Assembly: GCA_903897855.1 (NCBI GenBank)
Contig: CAIUDH010000061.1
Coordinates: 1-46,314 of the forward strand
Length of the DNA: 46,314 nt
From: an uncultured Bacteroidota bacterium
Lineage (GTDB): Bacteria; Bacteroidota; Bacteroidia; UKL13-3
Direction: 5' to 3'
Positions 14,785 to 23,746 of this stretch are shown here, one piece after another. Numbering within the stretch: position 1 is the stretch's first letter; every line of letters begins with the position of its first letter. Made by a program: the position numbers and the translations under genes. Under the pieces are notes generated by a model. The model did no database searches. It was not told the origin of the DNA and worked only from the letters and a program-made list of their open reading frames with translations.

Positions 14785-16674
14785 ATGAAAAACATCCGTC
14801 GCATAGTCTGCATCAGCCTTCTTCTTCTAAATTTTTATTTGAATGGCGTTTGCCAAACAGACGCAAACACCCCATACCGAGGAATAACCATCTACCTTGA
14901 CTATCCTGATGTGCCGGCTTCTGTAAGCGCTGTTCAATTGGATAGTATACTCAATGGGATAAACTATCAAGAGTCGGGCATTCAACGAAGTTTCAGAAAG
15001 TATTGGCATGAGCAAACACGAAGGAATGTGGTGATGCATCAATCGGTTTTCTTTTACACTGCTCCTAAGCCCTCCACCTACTATGACACGATGGGTTGGC
15101 AAAATGGTATTCTATTATGGAAAGATGCGTTGGAAAAAGTTATCCTAAATAATCCATCCTTTAATTGGAGTACATTAAGCCTAAATCAGGGAGGGTCTAT
15201 CAAATCTGTAATGATTATTAGCAGTAAATGGGGGCCTGCTGGTGTTGGTGGCACTCATTTTCCTAGCTGGACACTTTCTAATGGCATTAAGGTGAACACT
15301 ATTTATGGCTCCGTTATGAAGGCGCCTTGGGACGTTACCAATAACCTTTTCATGACTCTTCATGAAAGCGGGCATGGCATTTTCCAATTACCCGACACTT
15401 ATGATACTGAATACAATTCAGGAGGAACTTCCTTCTACACACTGATGTCGGGTGGAAAAAGTGATGTTGAGCCGATTGGCGGCCCATTTATGGTACAAAA
15501 TAATTGGGGACATATCATTTCATTAGGGCCTGGTACCCATAACCTAACACTCAATGCAGATGGAGACAGTGTTGTTGTACTCAGAAATCTTCACGACACG
15601 TTGGAATTCTTTACCCTCGAAGCAAGGAAAAAAAGTACCATAGGAAATTCGTTGTTCCCTGCAAATTTGGGTTTGCTGGTATGGCATTCCGATTCTAAAG
15701 TAAGTACCTCCAACACGTTACAAGACAGAACACCGATGAAGCACTATGCGCATTCTGTTGAACAGGCAGACGGCTTATTTGAACTAGAAGGTAACAGTAA
15801 TATCGGTGGCAATATGGGTGATCTATTCTTACCTGGGAATTCATTTAATAATAACACAACACCCAACACTAAATGGTGGGACAATTCAGTATCGGGGATT
15901 GATTTGAATAATGTAAAGTTGATAGGCACCAATAAAATTAGCTTCACCGTTACCATACCCAATGCACATGCTGATCACTACCAAGAGATTCCGCAAAGTG
16001 GATGGAGTGTTGTTTCGGCACCCGTTTCGCAGGTAGGTTATGAACCGGCAAAAGCCTTTGATGGAAATGTAAATACCTACTATCATATTCCATGGGGTAA
16101 CACCTTTTCAAGACCGCATGAGATGGTGATTAATCTTGGAAAGGTATATTCCATCAATGAATTTTATTACACCGCCAATAAGAACAATGCTCCACCTTGG
16201 GAAGGTCGTATTGAAAACTACAAAATTTATATCAGCTCAGATACGTTGAATTGGGGCGCAGCGGTGGCATCGGGAACGTTGTTCCAAACAGGGTTCAGGC
16301 AATATGTATTGTTTGCAAATAAAGCCGGACGATACTTAAAGTTTTCGGCATTCACCTCTTTCAATAATGATGTTAGAACTTCCATAGCAGAAATAAATTT
16401 AAGAGGTTTTGATCCAACGGTGCAATCGTTGTCAAAGTCGACTTCAAATTATGATTTCCAAATTTATCCCAACCCAAGCAAGGGATCGGTTCGCATTCAA
16501 CTTTTAAATGACTTTGCGGAAATCACGGTTATGAACATGCTTGGACAGCCAATCATTAAAACTTATGCAACTGAAAAAACAACGGGGCTGCAATTAGACC
16601 AGAATGGAGTTTACACGGTATATGTAAAGACAAAGGAGGGAACAACAACTCGGAAATTAATTATAAACAAGTAA
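14785..16674 (+). CDS. Secreted M6-like metalloprotease with discoidin-like and T9SS domains
   Basis: 629 residues. Signal peptide near MKNIRRIVCISLLLLNFYLN ... VCQ. The zinc site is HESGHGIFQLPDTYD at residues 193-207: HExxH followed by a third-ligand region LPDxYD, as in M6 (immune-inhibitor-A-like) proteases. YTLMSGG downstream supplies the Met-turn. Around residues 395-550 lies an F5/8 type C (discoidin-like) carbohydrate-binding region (AKAFDGNVNTYYHIPWG, INLGKVYSINEFYYTA, RYLKFSAFTSF). The last ~75 residues are a T9SS domain (FQIYPNPSKGSVRI ... GVYTVYVKTKEGTTTRK) strikingly like that of the GH18 protein at 7554-8861. A TACTTTTG box at 14692-14699 could drive it. Likely role: extracellular proteolysis on a glycan-rich surface. 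Confidence 0.88.
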   Translation: MKNIRRIVCISLLLLNFYLNGVCQTDANTPYRGITIYLDYPDVPASVSAVQLDSILNGINYQESGIQRSFRKYWHEQTRRNVVMHQSVFFYTAPKPSTYYDTMGWQNGILLWKDALEKVILNNPSFNWSTLSLNQGGSIKSVMIISSKWGPAGVGGTHFPSWTLSNGIKVNTIYGSVMKAPWDVTNNLFMTLHESGHGIFQLPDTYDTEYNSGGTSFYTLMSGGKSDVEPIGGPFMVQNNWGHIISLGPGTHNLTLNADGDSVVVLRNLHDTLEFFTLEARKKSTIGNSLFPANLGLLVWHSDSKVSTSNTLQDRTPMKHYAHSVEQADGLFELEGNSNIGGNMGDLFLPGNSFNNNTTPNTKWWDNSVSGIDLNNVKLIGTNKISFTVTIPNAHADHYQEIPQSGWSVVSAPVSQVGYEPAKAFDGNVNTYYHIPWGNTFSRPHEMVINLGKVYSINEFYYTANKNNAPPWEGRIENYKIYISSDTLNWGAAVASGTLFQTGFRQYVLFANKAGRYLKFSAFTSFNNDVRTSIAEINLRGFDPTVQSLSKSTSNYDFQIYPNPSKGSVRIQLLNDFAEITVMNMLGQPIIKTYATEKTTGLQLDQNGVYTVYVKTKEGTTTRKLIINK

Positions 16675-16802
16675 GAGAAGATGAATAATAGAGCCTTGGA
16701 TTAACATCTGGATTCGAGATTACTAGTGGGAAACCTACATAAAAAAACCTTTAAAAAAGAAATTATACGATTTACAACCATTACATTTTTACTATTTAAA
16801 AT

Positions 16803-17258
16803 ATGGATCATAAAAACAAAATAGTTCCAAACCTGTGGTTTAGTGCTGACGAAGGTAATAGTTCAAAAGTGCTTGAATATTATAAGAACATTTTTAGCCA
16901 TGACCTTGAACAAGGACCAATCATACCACTTGGGGAAACACCAAGTGGAAAAACTGAAATGTGTGAAATAACTATTTTTAATCAAAAATATGTACTCATG
17001 ATTACCGCAAAAGAACATCATCCATTAAATGACGCTGTCTCATTTATGATTTATTGCGAAGACCAAAATGAAATTGATAAATACTGGGACTATTTTACTT
17101 TAGAAGGCAAAGAGTCTCAATGCGGCTGGTGTATTGATAAGTATGGACTTCGATGGCAAGTGTTGCCAAGAAATTTGGGTAAGCTAATGAGCAAACCAAA
17201 CTCTTTTAAAGTAATGATGGGGCAGAAAAAAATTGTAATCGAAGAATACCTGAAATAA
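16803..17258 (+). CDS. VOC superfamily PhnB-like protein
   Basis: 151 residues. The entry IVPNLWFSADEGNSSKVLEY, then YKNIF, and the end DKYGLRWQVLPRNLGKLM are typical of the PhnB-like (3-demethylubiquinone-9 methyltransferase-type VOC) subfamily, in which the motif 'CGWCxDxYGLxWQVxP' is well conserved; here it reads CGWCIDKYGLRWQVLP. The middle has the usual SFMIYCEDQNEIDKYWDYF helix-strand unit. Despite the old family name these are not methyltransferases, and their substrates are mostly unknown. The gene stands alone between the M6-like protease and a convergent SBBP gene, with a probable shared terminator right after its stop codon. Confidence 0.88.
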   Translation: MDHKNKIVPNLWFSADEGNSSKVLEYYKNIFSHDLEQGPIIPLGETPSGKTEMCEITIFNQKYVLMITAKEHHPLNDAVSFMIYCEDQNEIDKYWDYFTLEGKESQCGWCIDKYGLRWQVLPRNLGKLMSKPNSFKVMMGQKKIVIEEYLK

Positions 17259-17259
17259 A

Positions 17260-17293
17260 AACCCCAATGATAACAAGAGCTTTGTATGGGGTT
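17260..17293. terminator. Bidirectional terminator between convergent genes
   Basis: AACCCCA (17260-17266) and TGGGGTT (17287-17293) form a perfect 7-bp stem with a 20-base loop that itself has ACAA/TTGT pairing. A-rich DNA precedes it and it fills the 38-base gap between the PhnB-like stop and the SBBP stop, so it can serve both strands. Confidence 0.5.
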
Positions 17294-17296
17294 AGA

Positions 17297-18922
17297 TTAT
17301 TCTATGACCAGCTTTCTTTTAAACGAAGTCCCTGATTGCCTAATTTCAACAAAATAACAACCTGATTTAATACCCGATATATCAACTTCATGAATGGCTT
17401 TATTTATAGTTTCATGCTTTAATTCATGCCCCAGCATATCCCATAAAATTAATTCCGAACCTGTTTTAAAACGATCTTCCTTTAACTCCACATAAAACTG
17501 GCTGAATGCCGGATTGGGGTATATGTTTATGCTTCCGTTGATGTCCATGGAATGAATACCTGTAGCGTTATCGGTAAGTCTCAACACAAAAGCATCGAGG
17601 CCTCCATCGGAAACGAGCGTTTGCGATCCAAAGGTACCCGACCCGTTGAAGGCGCCAGTAACATACACGCTTCCATTTTTGCCGCAGGCTATGCCATAGA
17701 GATAGTCACTGCCTGCCCCTCCGCCTTCGGCAAGCCATAAAACATTTCCGCCGGTATCAACTTTAGCGACAAAGACATCGGAAAGACCTTTCGAATGAAC
17801 TATTTTATCTGCGAAAGTCTTCGTCTCGCCAAACAACCCACAAACATATATATCACCCGATTTACCCACATTCACGGCAGTTCCTTGGTCAATACCGTCT
17901 CCTCCAAGATCTTTTAGCCAAAGGGTGTTTCCGCTTGAGTTTATCTTAATAAGGTAAGTGTCAAAGTCATATTGGCCTCCTTTTGAAGACAGGCTTTTTC
18001 CGTTCATATTCAACGTGCCTGAGAAGAAGCCGGTACCAATCACATTGCCATCATTATCTAACTTTAAGCCTAGGCCTCTTGCAAAATCATTGGCGCCTCC
18101 GCCGCCAGGTTTAACCCATATAAAAGCACCTTGTTCCGAAAGTTTTGCTACATAAGTACTTAATAGTGCTGTTCCGTTTAATAGAATGGTGTCAAATGTT
18201 GACATTCCCGTAAAAAGGCCGGTAAGATAAATCTCACCATTGGTATGCTGGCCCACGCCATATCCGCGGTCTTCACCGGCTCCACCGGCTCTCTGCGCCC
18301 AGGTAAGCTGACCTGTCGAATCGTACTGGCATAACAGCACATCCCTATTTCCTTTACTGATGAGTTGTGTGCCACTAATATTCACTGTATCCTTGAAACT
18401 TCCACTCACAAGCACGCCCCCATTTCTGGTAAGTGATACCCTATTGCCATAGTCGTCACTCATGCCGCCACCTGACCTAACCCACAAAAGACTACCTGCG
18501 GCATTGTATCTAGCCACGAACATATCATAGCTTCCATTACTTACAAGAGTACTATTCCCAAATTTGGCGGTGCCCGTAAACCATCCCGTAACATATGAAT
18601 CGCCGTTGGGCGTCGTTGCAATGCCTGCGCATACTTCATTGCCGGTACCACCCGCTTGTTTTACCCATGTTAAGGTGCCTCCGGCAGTATAACATGCCAA
18701 GAACACATCTTGTAAGCCATCACTGGTAAGGCTTGTACTTCCAAAGGACGACGTGCCCGAGAACCATCCACAGGCATAAACATTCCCTATATTATCGGTG
18801 CTTACATCATACCCCTGATCCGATCCCACTCCCCCAGCTTTATTAGCCCATGAGATATCCTGTGCCTGAGAATTAAAACATATAACCATGATGGCTATCG
18901 TAAGAAGTCTATTGAATTTCAT
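17297..18922 (-). CDS. Secreted SBBP-repeat beta-propeller protein with T9SS sorting domain
   Basis: 541 residues. Signal peptide MKFNRLLTIAIMVICFNSQAQ. About seven repeats of ~60 residues follow, each with GG-x-G-x-D near its start (GGVGSDQGYD, GGTGNEVCAG, GGMSDDYGNR, GGAGEDRGYG, GGGANDFARG, GGDGIDQGTA, GGAGSDYLYG), then 'GNVYxxGxFxGT' and 'DxFVAxY'. This is the SBBP (seven-bladed beta-propeller-like) pattern. The end INIYPNPAFSQFYVEL ... GCYFVEIRQSG is a T9SS type A domain, so the protein is exported by T9SS. No catalytic residues are visible; such propellers usually bind or scaffold. It is divergent from the Asp-box protein gene across a 329-base gap. Confidence 0.88.
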   Translation of the reverse strand: MKFNRLLTIAIMVICFNSQAQDISWANKAGGVGSDQGYDVSTDNIGNVYACGWFSGTSSFGSTSLTSDGLQDVFLACYTAGGTLTWVKQAGGTGNEVCAGIATTPNGDSYVTGWFTGTAKFGNSTLVSNGSYDMFVARYNAAGSLLWVRSGGGMSDDYGNRVSLTRNGGVLVSGSFKDTVNISGTQLISKGNRDVLLCQYDSTGQLTWAQRAGGAGEDRGYGVGQHTNGEIYLTGLFTGMSTFDTILLNGTALLSTYVAKLSEQGAFIWVKPGGGGANDFARGLGLKLDNDGNVIGTGFFSGTLNMNGKSLSSKGGQYDFDTYLIKINSSGNTLWLKDLGGDGIDQGTAVNVGKSGDIYVCGLFGETKTFADKIVHSKGLSDVFVAKVDTGGNVLWLAEGGGAGSDYLYGIACGKNGSVYVTGAFNGSGTFGSQTLVSDGGLDAFVLRLTDNATGIHSMDINGSINIYPNPAFSQFYVELKEDRFKTGSELILWDMLGHELKHETINKAIHEVDISGIKSGCYFVEIRQSGTSFKRKLVIE

Positions 18923-19251
18923 TTAAAAATAATTAGATTTAGTGAATAAATTGTTACCCTGGAGAAGCTACGAGTTCTGTCGTATCCAAAAAATCTCACA
19001 TTTGAAAAAGTAGTTGGGTTGCCGAATTTCACCAAAACTTAATTTCTCATCAGCTCAATTCGTTTTAGCCAAAACTGCAGACCCGAGAGAAAGTTCAAAG
19101 ATATCTTTATTTCTTAAAGTGAAGATAATCTCAGGACTCTTTGATGATGCGCTTCGCTAAGTGTTTTGGGGCGATCGACCTTAAAGAGATGCCTGGTTTT
19201 ATGCCTTTTGATTGTTTTCGCTATCTTCGTACTTCATTTCCTTTCATCGCA
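18923..19251. other. 329-bp divergent intergenic region
   Basis: This region separates two divergent T9SS-cargo genes and must hold both promoters. On the minus strand, TATCTTTG at 19096-19103 fits TAnnTTTG exactly, but it lies about 175 bases from the SBBP start. On the plus strand, TATCTTCG at 19222-19229 (one mismatch) lies 22 bases before ATG 19252. The core AAAGATATCTTT at 19097-19108 is a perfect palindrome. No RNA gene or small ORF of note is seen; the 37-codon extension from TTG 19141 is not convincing. Confidence 0.35.
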
Positions 19252-22200
19252 ATGAAAAAAAATTACCTCTTTGTCTTTCTATTTATCATAGCTATTAAAC
19301 TTTCTGCACAAATGCCGGCAGACTCCTCAAGTTATCCATACTGGCAGGATATGATGCAAGATTTCAGCATTAACTATCACACGACTGTGAGTGCTTTTAA
19401 TAGATACTATGAAAATCGTGTCGTAGAGCCTCATAATGGCTTTAAAACATTCAAACGTTGGGAAGAATTCTGGCGCACCCGGGTGGATGAACAAGGTAAT
19501 TTTCCTGCCAATGACGCTCAATGGAATTCCTATTTTAACTACTTTGGTAATGGTAAAAGTAGTTCCACGCTTTCAGCAGGTGGCAACTGGATAGCTTTAG
19601 GTCCGGCAATTTTACCTTCTAATATTACCGGGCAGCCCAATGGCAACGGGCGAATAAACGCAATTGGTTTTCATCCCACCGATTCTAATAAAATTTGGGC
19701 AGGTGCACCTCAAGGCGGGTTATGGAGCTCTAATGATGGAGGAGTAACATGGACAAGCAATACCGATAATCTGCCCACCTTAGGCGTGTCGGCTATTTTA
19801 ATTGATAATACGAACCCCGCAGTGATGTATATTGGTACGGGTGATCGTGATGCTGGCGATAGTCAGGGTTTAGGAATTATGAAGAGTACTGATGGAGGAA
19901 GTACTTGGGTTCAAATTAATTCAGGCTTAGGGAGTGTGACGGTGGGAATGATGGAGATGAATAAAAAAAACAACAACATTTTAATCGTTGCCACCAGTGG
20001 CGGCATATTCAAGTCGATCAATGCGGGTGCCACTTGGGTTAAAAAATCACCCAACAGTAATTCTTATAAAGATATTGAATATCATCCTTCCGATACAAAT
20101 ATTGTTTATGCCGTAGAAGGAAGTGTTTTTTACAGAAGTACCGATGCTGGCAACACCTTTACAGCCATCAGTGGAAATGGGACTTCCAACTTACCCCTTG
20201 GAACTCGCGCTGTAATTGGTGTTTCTTCGGCAGCCCCTGATTATGTTTATGTGGTTCTTGCGAATGGAACCTATAAAGGCACTTATCTCTCGCGCGATAA
20301 AGGCATTACATTCATCACAAAATCAACAACGCCAAATATTTTCGATTATTCGTCCGATGGCAGTGGCACCGCTACGCAAGCTTGGTACGATATGACCATG
20401 GCTGTGGATACCGCCAACTTCGGAACCATTTATGTAGGAGGAGTCAACATTTTTAGAAGTATTGATACTGGCGCTACCTGGACCTGCTATGGACAATGGG
20501 TGGGATCGGGTGCTCCAGCAATTCATGCCGACCAGCATCAGTTGCGTATTGATACAAAAACAAACAAACTCTATTGTGGTAATGATGGAGGACTTTATTC
20601 CAGAAAAGTTGGAGCGAGTTCATTTACCAATTTGACTTCCGGATTAAATATTTCTCAGATTTATCGTATTGGGCAATCGGCTCAATCGGGAAGTATTGTA
20701 ATAGCTGGATGGCAAGACAACGGAACGGGGTTTTATAGAAATTCGATATCGGGAACCAATAAATGGAAAACAAACATGGGGGGCGATGGAATGGAATGTA
20801 TCATTGATCCTACCGATAGTAATTATATGTATGGCGCCCTCTACTACGGCGATATCCGTCGTACCTCCTCGGGAGGAACTTTAGGCTCAACAGTTGCCGC
20901 TAGTGGCTCCTTTGGCATTAATGAACAAGGAGCCTGGGTTACGCCTTATGCCCTGCATAAGAAAAACCCGAATGTTATGTTTGTAGGATATAAAAACATT
21001 TGGAGAGGTGTCGGTGTTAAAAGCAGTCCGACATGGACGAAAATTACTACCGGTTTTTCAGATAATGTGGTAGCGATCGAACAATGTGAAAGCGATAGTT
21101 CACGCATGTATTATTCTCGTAGTGGAAAGTTTTACCGAACCGACAGCCTTTATCGTGCCACCCCTACTTTTATAGAACTTACCTCTCGTACACCGAATCC
21201 TACTTCTACCGTAAACTGGATTGAAACACATCCAACAAAACCTTTGACTGTTTATATTCTTCAAAATGGATCTATTTACCGAAGTAACGATACTGGAAAC
21301 ACTTGGACTAACCTCACCACTTCGCTGCCTAGTGGTACAAGAAATTGCTTGTTGATTGATAAACAAGCCACTGACGGACTTTATGTAGGTACTGATGTTG
21401 GCGTGTTCTACAGAGACAGCACCATGTCGGCTTGGGTTCCTTATAAAACGAATTTGCCAGCCAACTCTCGTATCACAGAATTGGAAATGTTTTATGATTA
21501 TGCCAACACCACCGATTGCCGAATCTCTGCATCTACCTATGGACGTGGCTTATGGCAGAGTGATGTATATCTTACCAATAGCGCACCACAAGCTAATTTC
21601 CAATCAGATACCGTTGCTTGCACAAATCGTACCATTGCATTATTAGATGTCTCCACAGGAAGCCCTGATTTTTGGCAATGGACCATTACTCCATCCACTT
21701 TTACATTTGTCAATGGAACCAATACCAATTCTCAAAATCCACAGGTGTCTTTTACTGCCACAGGCACTTATTCTATTCGGTTTTACGCTAAAAAAACGGG
21801 CTGGGGATATAGTACTTTGGTTAAAAACAATTTTATTAATGTGGGCTCCAACCCTCCTGTAGTGGTAGCGAATGCCAGTGCCACGAATATTTGTAAAGGT
21901 TCTTCAATTACCCTTTTAGCTTCTGGCGCCAATAGTTATACTTGGTATGGGAATAATGTTATCATTGGCAATACCGCCTCACTCGTTGTAACACCTTCAG
22001 TAAATACGCGTTATGTTGCCTATGGCAGCAATGGGCAGTGTTTAGATAGCGCCGTGGTGATTGTGACCGTAAACAGCGTCGTTGGTATGGCACTAAATAC
22101 CACCAACATCACTACTTGTGAAGGAACTCCAGTGACCCTACTAGCTTCGGGGGCTTCTACTTATGTGTGGAGTCCCTCAACCGGATTAAACACATCGAAC

Positions 22201-23241
22201 GGCGCATCGGTCATTGCTACACCATCGGTCACCACCCGATATCTTTGTACGTTCGCTGCCTTAAACACCTGCACCGATACCTTAAGTGTTTTGGTGAATG
22301 TAAAGCCTAAACCACCACTCTCCGTTTCTGGCGATCTAACCATTTGTTCTGGTTCCACCGCTTCGCTAAGCGCTACTGGTGCTACTGGCTATAGCTGGTA
22401 TCTTGGCACCACATTACTAGGAACCAATCCTATACTTAGTGTTACGCCCACAACTCTCACCACCTATAAATTAAAAGGCACACTCAACGGTTGCACCGAC
22501 TCCATCAATATTACCGTCAACGTCGTTGCAAAACCTACCATCGTCGTGAGTGGTACACTAATCCTATGCAATGGATCAAGCACTACGCTGCTTGCCTCTG
22601 GCACCACCACTTATAAATGGTATAATGGCAGTACCCTTATAGGGAATAATGCTTCCATCACATTAAATCCGACGACCACTACGACTTATAAAGTAGTAGG
22701 ATTAATTGGATTGGCTACCTGCTCTGACTCTACCAATATTACTGTCACGGTGAACAACTTGCCAACGATCAACATTAACCCCAACACAGCAAAAATTGCC
22801 CTCGGTCAATTTACCACACTTACGGCTTCTGGTGCTTCTTCCTATACTTGGTCGCCGGCGGCTGGCCTAAACACAACGACTGGGGCTAGTGTTGTAGCAT
22901 CTCCTACCATTACCACAGTTTATACCGTGACGGGTAAGGATGCAGCCAATTGCAATAACACCAAAACTGTAACGGTGACCCTCGCAGCGAGTGGAGTCAA
23001 TCCAGCTGCATTACACCCCAAGGTAGTGTTTCAACCCAATCCTGCTCATAATTTAGTGAATATAACAGTGCCTAATAACAGCAAAGTGAAACTTTATGAT
23101 ATCACAGGAAAACTAGTTTTAGAAAAAGAACTTGCTTCAGGAACGACTGCAGTCGAAGTTGAAAAAATCCCAAGAGGTATCTATACTGCAGAAGTGATAC
23201 TAGGTGATGAAAAGTTTTATTCAAAATTGGTATTGAGATAA
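19252..23241 (+). CDS. Large secreted Asp-box (sialidase/VPS10-like) protein with PKD, Ig-like repeats and T9SS domain
   Basis: 1329 residues from ATG 19252, where a signal peptide begins (MKKNYLFVFLFIIAIKLSAQ). An N-terminal region is followed by a long propeller-like part with at least six Asp-box motifs SxDxGxTW (SNDGGVTW, STDGGSTW, SINAGATW, STDAGNTF, SIDTGATW, SNDTGNTW). Such propellers occur in sialidases, xyloglucanases and VPS10 proteins; no sialidase Arg triad could be verified. Near residue ~780 starts a PKD-like domain (APQANFQSDTVACTN ... TGTYSIRFYA). Then come five Ig-like repeats of ~75 residues, each with 'C-x-G-x-S/T-xx-L-x-ASGAxxYxW' and 'TTxYxV', as in gliding-adhesin-type proteins. 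The end is a T9SS domain (VFQPNPAHNLVNITV ... GIYTAEVILGDEK). Likely cell-surface adhesion or glycan binding. ribH follows 13 bases downstream. Confidence 0.87.
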   Translation: MKKNYLFVFLFIIAIKLSAQMPADSSSYPYWQDMMQDFSINYHTTVSAFNRYYENRVVEPHNGFKTFKRWEEFWRTRVDEQGNFPANDAQWNSYFNYFGNGKSSSTLSAGGNWIALGPAILPSNITGQPNGNGRINAIGFHPTDSNKIWAGAPQGGLWSSNDGGVTWTSNTDNLPTLGVSAILIDNTNPAVMYIGTGDRDAGDSQGLGIMKSTDGGSTWVQINSGLGSVTVGMMEMNKKNNNILIVATSGGIFKSINAGATWVKKSPNSNSYKDIEYHPSDTNIVYAVEGSVFYRSTDAGNTFTAISGNGTSNLPLGTRAVIGVSSAAPDYVYVVLANGTYKGTYLSRDKGITFITKSTTPNIFDYSSDGSGTATQAWYDMTMAVDTANFGTIYVGGVNIFRSIDTGATWTCYGQWVGSGAPAIHADQHQLRIDTKTNKLYCGNDGGLYSRKVGASSFTNLTSGLNISQIYRIGQSAQSGSIVIAGWQDNGTGFYRNSISGTNKWKTNMGGDGMECIIDPTDSNYMYGALYYGDIRRTSSGGTLGSTVAASGSFGINEQGAWVTPYALHKKNPNVMFVGYKNIWRGVGVKSSPTWTKITTGFSDNVVAIEQCESDSSRMYYSRSGKFYRTDSLYRATPTFIELTSRTPNPTSTVNWIETHPTKPLTVYILQNGSIYRSNDTGNTWTNLTTSLPSGTRNCLLIDKQATDGLYVGTDVGVFYRDSTMSAWVPYKTNLPANSRITELEMFYDYANTTDCRISASTYGRGLWQSDVYLTNSAPQANFQSDTVACTNRTIALLDVSTGSPDFWQWTITPSTFTFVNGTNTNSQNPQVSFTATGTYSIRFYAKKTGWGYSTLVKNNFINVGSNPPVVVANASATNICKGSSITLLASGANSYTWYGNNVIIGNTASLVVTPSVNTRYVAYGSNGQCLDSAVVIVTVNSVVGMALNTTNITTCEGTPVTLLASGASTYVWSPSTGLNTSNGASVIATPSVTTRYLCTFAALNTCTDTLSVLVNVKPKPPLSVSGDLTICSGSTASLSATGATGYSWYLGTTLLGTNPILSVTPTTLTTYKLKGTLNGCTDSINITVNVVAKPTIVVSGTLILCNGSSTTLLASGTTTYKWYNGSTLIGNNASITLNPTTTTTYKVVGLIGLATCSDSTNITVTVNNLPTININPNTAKIALGQFTTLTASGASSYTWSPAAGLNTTTGASVVASPTITTVYTVTGKDAANCNNTKTVTVTLAASGVNPAALHPKVVFQPNPAHNLVNITVPNNSKVKLYDITGKLVLEKELASGTTAVEVEKIPRGIYTAEVILGDEKFYSKLVLR

Positions 23242-23254
23242 AAAATATTTAATT

Positions 23255-23734
23255 ATGGCATTTAGAACTGAACCCGCTACCCCAAAAACAGTGGTCTTAA
23301 AAAAGGCATCTGCAGTTAAAATAGGAATTGTGGTTTCGCAATGGCACTCCGACATCACCCATGAATTGCTTAGCGGAGCCTTACTATACCTCAAAGCAAA
23401 GCGTATTTTATTAAAAAATATTATCGTCGACTATGTGCCTGGAAGTTTTGAATTACCGCTGGGTGCTCAATGGCAGTTGGAGCGTGGCGTAGATGCCTCG
23501 ATATGCTTGGGTTGCGTAATCAAAGGCGAAACGATGCATTTCGAATTTATTTGCCATGCCGTAGCCAGTGGTATTAAAGATTTGAATTTAAAATTCTCCA
23601 AACCCGTCATGTTTGGCGTGCTCACCCCAAATACGTTAAAACAAGCCCAACAACGCGCTGGAGGTAAATTTGGCAACAAAGGCCATGAGGCTGCAGAGGC
23701 TGCCTTACAAATGTTGATTTTACAAGGGAAATAA
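23255..23734 (+). CDS. ribH: 6,7-dimethyl-8-ribityllumazine synthase
   Basis: 159 residues, normal length. It condenses 5-amino-6-ribitylaminouracil with 3,4-dihydroxy-2-butanone 4-phosphate, the penultimate step of riboflavin synthesis, usually as an icosahedral or pentameric cytosolic shell. Visible signatures: VVSQWHSDITHELLSGAL at the N-terminus (substrate site, with W in place of the commoner F or Y), VPGSFELPLGAQW, GCVIKGETMHFEFIC with the catalytic His, PVMFGVLTPNTLKQA, and GGKFGNKGHEAAEAAL with phosphate-binding residues. No other riboflavin gene is adjacent. It follows a T9SS protein gene by 13 bases and precedes a glycosyltransferase by 12, so the three may share a transcript without sharing a pathway. 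Confidence 0.96.
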   Translation: MAFRTEPATPKTVVLKKASAVKIGIVVSQWHSDITHELLSGALLYLKAKRILLKNIIVDYVPGSFELPLGAQWQLERGVDASICLGCVIKGETMHFEFICHAVASGIKDLNLKFSKPVMFGVLTPNTLKQAQQRAGGKFGNKGHEAAEAALQMLILQGK

Positions 23735-23746
23735 CTTTTTCTGAAA

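Noticed and set aside
19141-19251. 37-codon N-terminal extension of the Asp-box protein
   Set aside because: It starts at TTG and would place 37 residues before a perfect signal peptide; the ATG at 19252 is the natural start.
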